Shown here piece after piece: positions 5,258 to 8,881 of a stretch of 8,881 nt of DNA. The stretch spans positions 1-8,881 of the forward strand of contig JAAZAC010000085.1 of assembly GCA_012514545.1 (NCBI GenBank), written 5' to 3'. The notes beneath the pieces were generated by a model, which made no database searches, had not been told where the DNA came from, and worked only from the letters and a program-made list of their open reading frames with translations. Source of the DNA: Actinomycetales bacterium (GTDB lineage: Bacteria > Actinomycetota > Actinomycetes > Actinomycetales > Cellulomonadaceae). The position numbers and the translations under genes were made by a program. Position 1 is the stretch's first letter. The number at the start of each line of letters is the position of its first letter.

Positions 5258-5263
5258 TAGGCT
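5258..5263 (+). promoter_or_regulatory. Candidate -10 box of mrx1
   Basis: TAGGCT matches TAnnnT and lies 11 nt before ATG 5275. A start near 5270 would leave only about 5 nt of leader, and no Shine-Dalgarno is present in GCAAACATCCC before the ATG. No SigH/SigR-type GGAA...GTT pair was found, although mycoredoxins are often under such control. Confidence 0.5.
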
Positions 5264-5274
5264 GCAAACATCCC

Positions 5275-5625
5275 ATGACAGACGACGACCCCGCCCGCAC
5301 GCCCCCGCCCGGCACGGTGACCGTGTTCACCACGACGTGGTGCGGCTACTGCCGCCGGCTCACGGCTCAGCTCGACGACGCGGGCGTGCCCTACCGCACG
5401 GTCGACGTCGAGGAGCACCCCGACGCCGCGGCGCTCGTCGAGCGCGTCAACGGCGGCGACCGGACCGTGCCCACCGTGCTCTTCCCCGACGGGTCCGCCG
5501 CGACCAACCCGTCGGCGCGCGAGGTCGCCGAGCGGCTCAGCGCGGCGGGGGCGACGCCGTCGACGCCGCCGACGCCGCCGGCCCCGTCCGCGGAACCAGC
5601 GGAGCCCCGTACCAGTCCTCGATGA
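5275..5625 (+). CDS. mrx1: Mycoredoxin (glutaredoxin-fold, CGYC active site)
   Basis: The protein is 116 residues. A thioredoxin-fold core begins at VTVFTTTWCGYC, with catalytic C23 and C26. The CGYC motif separates mycoredoxin-1 from classical CPYC glutaredoxins. The cis-proline loop (DRTVPTVLF, 63-71) and a C-terminal AREVAERL helix complete the fold. The known role is to reduce mixed disulfides with mycothiol in the cytoplasm, using mycothiol and mycothione reductase. The mycobacterial protein is about 84 residues. This one adds a Pro/Thr/Ala/Glu-rich tail of roughly 25 residues, whose codons are antisense to the end of nudC. ATG 5275 is the first start of the domain. Divergent from uvrD2 and convergent with nudC, the order known from mycobacteria. 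Confidence 0.93.
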   Translation: MTDDDPARTPPPGTVTVFTTTWCGYCRRLTAQLDDAGVPYRTVDVEEHPDAAALVERVNGGDRTVPTVLFPDGSAATNPSAREVAERLSAAGATPSTPPTPPAPSAEPAEPRTSPR

Positions 5626-6526
5626 GGGACAGGGCGACGGAGCTGCGCATCGGCAGCAGCACCTCGCCCGCGCGGACCGCCGCGCCCAGCTCGGCGCGCG
5701 TGAACCACCGCGCCTCGCCCAGCTCCCGGTCGTCCACCCGCAGGTCGACGGTGGTCGCGCGCGCCCGGAACGCCAGCATGAGGGACGCGGGGAACGGCCA
5801 GGGCTGGCTCCCCACGTAGGCGACCTCCCCGACGACGACGCCGGTCTCCTCCGCGACCTCGCGCCGCACCGCCTCCTCGGCCGACTCCCCCGGCTCGACG
5901 AAGCCCGCGAGCGTGGAGAAGCGGCGCGCGGGCCAGTGGTGGGCGTGGCCGAGGAGGATGCGGCCGGCGTCGTCGGTGACGGCCATGATCACGGCCGGGT
6001 CGGTGCGCGGGTAGTCCTCGGCGCCGTCCTGCGGGCAGCGGCGGAGCCAGCCGGCGTGGTCCGCGCGCGTCGGCGCCCCGCAGCGGCTGCAGCGCGGGTT
6101 CCGCAGGTGCCACTCGGCGAGCGCCACCGCCGTGGTCGCGAGGCCCGCGTCCCGGTCGCTCAGCGCGTGGCCGACCTCGCGCAGGCTCCCCCACCGCGCC
6201 CTCGACCACGCGACCCCGCGGGCCGGCACGCCCTCGAGCGACGGCACCTCGGGCGGCAGGTCGACGAGCAGCGCGCCGAGGTACGCGTGGTCGGCGTCCT
6301 CGCCGAGGAAGGCCCACACCGCACCCGGGCCGTCCTGCGGCGCGAGGCCCGGCAGGTCGGCGGGCGCGCGCAGGTCCAGGTGCTCGTCGTCGGCCATCGC
6401 GAGGCGCCCCTCGTGGACCACGAGGACGCGCGTCGCCGAGTCCGCCCACAGGGCGGCGACCAGCCCCGGCTCGGCGCGCCGGTGGGCGGCGGCGTCGACC
6501 GCGGTGCGCGCGAGCGGGAGGTGCAC
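5537..6526 (-). CDS. nudC: NudC NAD(+) diphosphatase, Nudix family
   Basis: The protein is 329 residues from GTG 6526. The Nudix box G-x5-E-x7-REVAEETG (208-230) is complete. SQPWPFP (240-246) is the signature that separates NudC from other Nudix enzymes. The zinc-ribbon part has CSRC (146-149) and C164, with Asp167 where a fourth Cys would be in the E. coli type. NudC splits NAD(H) into NMN and AMP, and in other bacteria removes NAD caps from RNA. GTG 6526 is favoured over GTG 6583: the conserved start (VHLPLARTAVDAAAH) begins there, and a TACGGT -10 box ends 7 nt before it. The last 20-odd residues are a Ser/Ala/Pro tail overlapping the antisense mrx1 end by 89 bp. Divergent from the phosphotransferase. 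Confidence 0.94.
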   Translation of the reverse strand: MHLPLARTAVDAAAHRRAEPGLVAALWADSATRVLVVHEGRLAMADDEHLDLRAPADLPGLAPQDGPGAVWAFLGEDADHAYLGALLVDLPPEVPSLEGVPARGVAWSRARWGSLREVGHALSDRDAGLATTAVALAEWHLRNPRCSRCGAPTRADHAGWLRRCPQDGAEDYPRTDPAVIMAVTDDAGRILLGHAHHWPARRFSTLAGFVEPGESAEEAVRREVAEETGVVVGEVAYVGSQPWPFPASLMLAFRARATTVDLRVDDRELGEARWFTRAELGAAVRAGEVLLPMRSSVALSLIEDWYGAPLVPRTGPAASAASTASPPPR

Positions 6527-6533
6527 GCGCCCC

Positions 6534-6539
6534 ACCGTA
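6534..6539 (-). promoter_or_regulatory. -10 box of nudC, leaderless arrangement
   Basis: TACGGT (6539-6534, minus strand) is followed by 7 nt and then GTG 6526. This places the transcription start on the start codon. No -35 was recognised. Confidence 0.5.
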
Positions 6540-6584
6540 GTGAGACACGCCCGATTTCTCCGCCCGGCGGCGTCGGTCGGCACC

Positions 6585-6590
6585 TAGCGT
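6585..6590 (+). promoter_or_regulatory. -10 box of the phosphotransferase gene, leaderless arrangement
   Basis: TAGCGT is followed by 6 nt (GGAGCC) and then GTG 6597. GGAG lies only 2 nt before the GTG, too close to act as a Shine-Dalgarno. Transcription probably starts at the GTG. Confidence 0.5.
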
Positions 6591-6596
6591 GGAGCC

Positions 6597-7724
6597 GTGC
6601 GCTCACCCCTCGCCCTGGCGGCACTCGCGACGGCCGCCGTCCCGGGCCTCGACGCCGTCGAGGTCCGGCGGCCACGCAACCCCTCCCCGGGGGTCGACGC
6701 CGCCGTGGTGGTCGACGCCGAGGGCCGCCGGTGGGTGGTCCGCGCCCCGCAGAACGCCGTCGCCGGGGCCGGGCTGGAGGCGGAGGTCGCGCTGGCGGCG
6801 CGCCTCGTCGAGCACGTCGACGCCGGCCGCCTCCCCTTCGACGTGCCGCGCCCCTCCGGGTTCGTCGAGCTGCCCGAGGGCGGGCGCGCCGTCGTGCACC
6901 CGCAGCTGCCCGGGCGCGCACTGCACCTCGAGGACCTGGGGCCCGGGCCGGGCCTGGCGGCGGAGGTGGGGCGCGCGATCGCCGCGATCCACGAGCTGCC
7001 CCCGTCGGTCGTCGAGGACGCCGGGCTGCCGTCGTACGAGGCGGACGAGTACCGCCGCCGGCGGCTCGCGGAGCTCGACGAGGCCGCCCGCACCGGTCGC
7101 GTGCCCGCGGGGCTCCTGCGGCGCTGGGAGCGCGCGCTGGAGGACGTCGCGGTGTGGCGGTTCCGGCCCGTCGTCGTGCACGGCGACCTGTCCGCCGACC
7201 ACATCCTGTGCTCCGCCGAGCGGCCGGTCGCGGTGCTCGGCTGGTCCGAGGCGAAGGTCGCCGACCCCGCCGACGACCTCGCGTGGCTGCTCGTCGCCGC
7301 GCCGCACGAGGCGGTCGACGCGATCCTCGAGGCGTACACGCTGCGGCGCACCGAGATGCGCGACCCGCACCTCGAGACGCGCGCGCTGCTCGCCGGCGAG
7401 CTGGCGCTGGCCCGGTGGCTGCTGCACGGCGTGCGGTCGGAGGACCCGGCGATCGTCGAGGACGCGACGGCGATGCTCGCCGAGCTCGCCGAGCAGACGG
7501 CGGAGGAGGAGCCGGCCGTGGCTCCGTCGGGGGCGGTGCCCGAGTCCGCCGACGACGAAGCGGAGGCCGGCGAGGACGAGGCGCCCGCCGGGGACGCCGA
7601 CGAGCCCGGCGAGCCCACCGAGCCGACCGACGTCGACGAGCCGACGGACGAGCCCGACGAGGCGCCGACCGAGCCGGACGAGACCCCGGACCCCGACGAC
7701 GACGAGCCCGCTCAGCCCGCCTGA
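6597..7724 (+). CDS. APH-fold phosphotransferase-like protein with acidic C-terminal tail
   Basis: The protein is 375 residues. VVHGDLSADHIL (193-204) is the catalytic loop of the aminoglycoside/macrolide phosphotransferase superfamily, with D197 as catalytic base and His at 202 as in macrolide 2'-kinases (Asn in APH(3')). The downstream LGWSEAKVADPADDLAWLL block (214-232) matches the 'I-D-W...D-P..D-x-A' region. However, the metal-binding Asp equivalent to the kinase DFG Asp is Gly215, at the right distance of 18 residues from D197. The substrate is unknown; it should not be taken as a proven resistance enzyme. Residues from about 301 to 375 form a Glu/Asp/Pro/Thr-rich, probably disordered tail. 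The start is GTG 6597, with a leaderless-type -10. It is divergent from nudC and convergent with the adnB-like gene, with a 13-bp coding overlap. The family is fairly sure; activity is doubtful. Confidence 0.8.
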   Translation: MRSPLALAALATAAVPGLDAVEVRRPRNPSPGVDAAVVVDAEGRRWVVRAPQNAVAGAGLEAEVALAARLVEHVDAGRLPFDVPRPSGFVELPEGGRAVVHPQLPGRALHLEDLGPGPGLAAEVGRAIAAIHELPPSVVEDAGLPSYEADEYRRRRLAELDEAARTGRVPAGLLRRWERALEDVAVWRFRPVVVHGDLSADHILCSAERPVAVLGWSEAKVADPADDLAWLLVAAPHEAVDAILEAYTLRRTEMRDPHLETRALLAGELALARWLLHGVRSEDPAIVEDATAMLAELAEQTAEEEPAVAPSGAVPESADDEAEAGEDEAPAGDADEPGEPTEPTDVDEPTDEPDEAPTEPDETPDPDDDEPAQPA

Positions 7725-7728
7725 GCGG
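7708..7728. terminator. Stop-codon stem-loop shared by convergent phosphotransferase and adnB-like genes
   Basis: CCGCTCAG (7708-7715) and CTGAGCGG (7721-7728) form an 8-bp perfect stem with a 5-nt loop. The right arm contains the TGA of the phosphotransferase (7722-7724) and the left arm the TGA of the minus-strand gene (7714-7712). It may act as a short bidirectional terminator. No T-tract follows, so strength is uncertain. Confidence 0.5.
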
Positions 7729-8881
7729 CGGCGAGGGCGCCGACCAGTGACGCCGGGTCGGCGTCGGACCTGATCGTCTCCCCGGTCGCGACGTGCACGA
7801 ACGCGGCCTGCACCCGCTCGAGCGGGATCCCCGTCCGCCGCGACCACGCGAGGCGGTAGGCGGCGAGCTGGAGCTCGCGGGCGGCCACGGCCGCGGGGTC
7901 GGTGGGCGGCCGGCCGGTCTTCCAGTCCACGACGAGCGCGCCGCCGTCGGGCTCGGCGAACACCGCGTCGATCCGGCAGCGCACGACGACGTCCCCCACC
8001 GGGGTCTCGACGTCCACCTCGACCGCCACCGGCGTCCGCGACGCCCACTCGCTGGCGAGGAACCGCGCCTGGAGTGCGGCGAGCTCGGCGTCGGCGCCCG
8101 CGTCGTCGTCCGCGCCGGGCAGGGCGTCGACGTCCACGAGCGCGGCCGACCCGTAGTACCGCTCGACCCACGCGTGGAAGGCGGTGCCGCGCCGTGCGTG
8201 CACGGACGGCGGCTGCGGGACCGGCCGGCGGAGCTGGAGCGCGAACGCCTCCGGGTCGGCCGCGAGCCGGACGACCGCCGACGCCGCCAGGTGCGCGGGC
8301 AGCCCGACGGCGGACCGCTCGGCCTCGCGGCGCCGCTGCTCGCGCAGGAGCAGCCCGGCCACGGCGCCGAGCGGGCCGGCGTCCGCGGGCACGCCCGTGC
8401 CGTCGGGGCCGGGCCCGTCCGAGCCGGCCGCCCGAGCGGCCGCGCGCACCGCGGCGGCGGCGGCGAGCACGGCGTCCTGCCGGGCCCCGAGCGGTCGCTC
8501 GGGCGGCCAGGTGGCGACCTCCGCCTCCGACGCCGGCCGGACGGGCGCGCCGTCGGCGGCGGGGTCGGGCGCCTCGGCGAGCCGGACGAGCGGGAGGCGC
8601 CCGGCGTCGGCGGCCTCGAGCAGCTCGGTCAGGAACGGCGAGAGGGTCGCGGGGCGCACGCCGTCGCCCCACCAGGCGGCGCTGACGAGCAGCTGAGCGC
8701 GGGCCCGGGTCAGCGCGACGTACGCGAGCCGGCGCTCCTCGGCCTGGTGGTGCGCGGCGTACGCCGCCCGGTAGTCCGTGATGCGCTGCGCGACGTCGCG
8801 CAGGTCGGTGGCCCCGTCGAGCACGACGTCGGGCAGGTGGTCGCGGTCGCCGCGCAGCGCCGTCGGCAGCTCGCCCCGGTC
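7712..8881 (-). CDS. adnB: AdnB-like helicase-nuclease, C-terminal part, N-terminus outside the window
   Basis: 389 residues are visible, entering at 8881 without a start. Helicase motif VI (EERRLAYVALTRAR, about 8740-8699) shows the end of a UvrD/RecB-type motor. A RecB-family PD-(D/E)XK nuclease domain then follows with all parts: GTAFHAWVE (GTxxH, about 8188-8162), CRIDAVF with its Asp at 7969-7967, VVDWKTG with D and K (7927-7919), and QLAAYRLAW (QxxxY). The nuclease therefore looks catalytically intact. In mycobacteria AdnA and AdnB form a motor-nuclease heterodimer that resects double-strand breaks, and adnB is the downstream gene nearest nudC, so the position favours AdnB over AdnA. 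A GTG at 8824 is an internal codon, not the start. The linker between motor and nuclease is Ala/Pro/Gly-rich. It ends in a 13-bp overlap with the convergent phosphotransferase. Confidence 0.85.
   Translation of the reverse strand, partial: DRGELPTALRGDRDHLPDVVLDGATDLRDVAQRITDYRAAYAAHHQAEERRLAYVALTRARAQLLVSAAWWGDGVRPATLSPFLTELLEAADAGRLPLVRLAEAPDPAADGAPVRPASEAEVATWPPERPLGARQDAVLAAAAAVRAAARAAGSDGPGPDGTGVPADAGPLGAVAGLLLREQRRREAERSAVGLPAHLAASAVVRLAADPEAFALQLRRPVPQPPSVHARRGTAFHAWVERYYGSAALVDVDALPGADDDAGADAELAALQARFLASEWASRTPVAVEVDVETPVGDVVVRCRIDAVFAEPDGGALVVDWKTGRPPTDPAAVAARELQLAAYRLAWSRRTGIPLERVQAAFVHVATGETIRSDADPASLVGALAAAQAG

Noticed and set aside
5139..5333. 65-residue N-terminal extension of UvrD2
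   Set aside because: No conserved content, runs through the divergent promoter region and into mrx1. ATG 5138 fits family length.
3007..5418. 803-codon minus-strand frame over uvrD2
   Set aside because: Alternative frame of uvrD2. Arg/Gly/Ala-rich, without recognisable motifs.
2964..5819. 951-codon plus-strand frame antisense to uvrD2
   Set aside because: It lies opposite a complete helicase with all motifs. Its composition is the expected antisense of G+C-biased codons and it has no domain.
6527..6583. NudC start at GTG 6583
   Set aside because: It would add 19 residues before the conserved start and would include the TACGGT -10 box in the coding region.
6603..8672. 689-codon minus-strand frame across the phosphotransferase and adnB-like gene
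   Set aside because: It crosses two real convergent genes in the wrong frames and has no domain.
1..8881. CRISPR arrays, tRNA or rRNA genes, insertion sequences
   Set aside because: No regularly spaced repeats, no cloverleaf-like or rRNA-like segment, and no transposase or paired terminal repeats were seen.

Overview
The window is very G+C-rich (roughly three quarters by eye) and comes from an actinobacterium. It carries WhiB7, UvrD2, a mycoredoxin, NudC and an AdnB-type helicase-nuclease in the order familiar from mycobacteria (adnAB, nudC, mycoredoxin, uvrD2, whiB7). The extreme G+C, the many leaderless-looking starts and the extra phosphotransferase suggest Micrococcales, perhaps a Cellulomonas-like organism. 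That last step is inference, not something read directly.

Layout from left to right. 1-598 (-): C-terminally truncated YgjP/DUF45-type zinc metallopeptidase. 599-904: divergent intergenic region with three short palindromes and a promoter candidate. 905-1060 (+): 51-aa DUF5679-like zinc-ribbon protein with its own promoter candidate, strong RBS and a perfect-stem terminator. 1205-2251 (+): orphan E1/ThiF-like protein whose last codons form a terminator hairpin. 2273-2638 (-): WhiB7, with its roughly 390-nt leader at 2639-3025. 3111-5138 (-): UvrD2. 5275-5625 (+): mycoredoxin. 5537-6526 (-): NudC. 6597-7724 (+): APH-fold phosphotransferase with an acidic tail. 7712-8881 (-): C-terminal helicase/nuclease part of an AdnB-like protein whose N-terminus lies beyond the window.

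The best-resolved system is the whiB7 control region. An AT-rich box abuts a -35/-10 promoter. A 63-codon upstream ORF (uORF) follows with a near-consensus ribosome binding site. An intrinsic terminator lies 15 nt after the uORF stop. The last uORF codons contain a segment perfectly complementary to the left arm of that terminator, which makes a mutually exclusive antiterminator. This fits the ribosome-sensing attenuation known for whiB7/wblC. It would turn on WhiB7, and hence intrinsic resistance to ribosome-targeting antibiotics, when translation is impaired.

The other genes serve genome maintenance (UvrD2, AdnB) and redox/NAD or RNA-cap metabolism (mycoredoxin, NudC). They are packed in divergent and convergent pairs. 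Two convergent pairs overlap in their coding sequence (89 bp and 13 bp), and several starts look leaderless (a TAnnnT-type -10 box 6-7 nt before GTG or ATG). Notable deviations are a UvrD2 without the tetracysteine motif of the mycobacterial protein and a phosphotransferase whose DFG-equivalent Asp is Gly. No rRNA, tRNA, insertion sequence or CRISPR array was seen.
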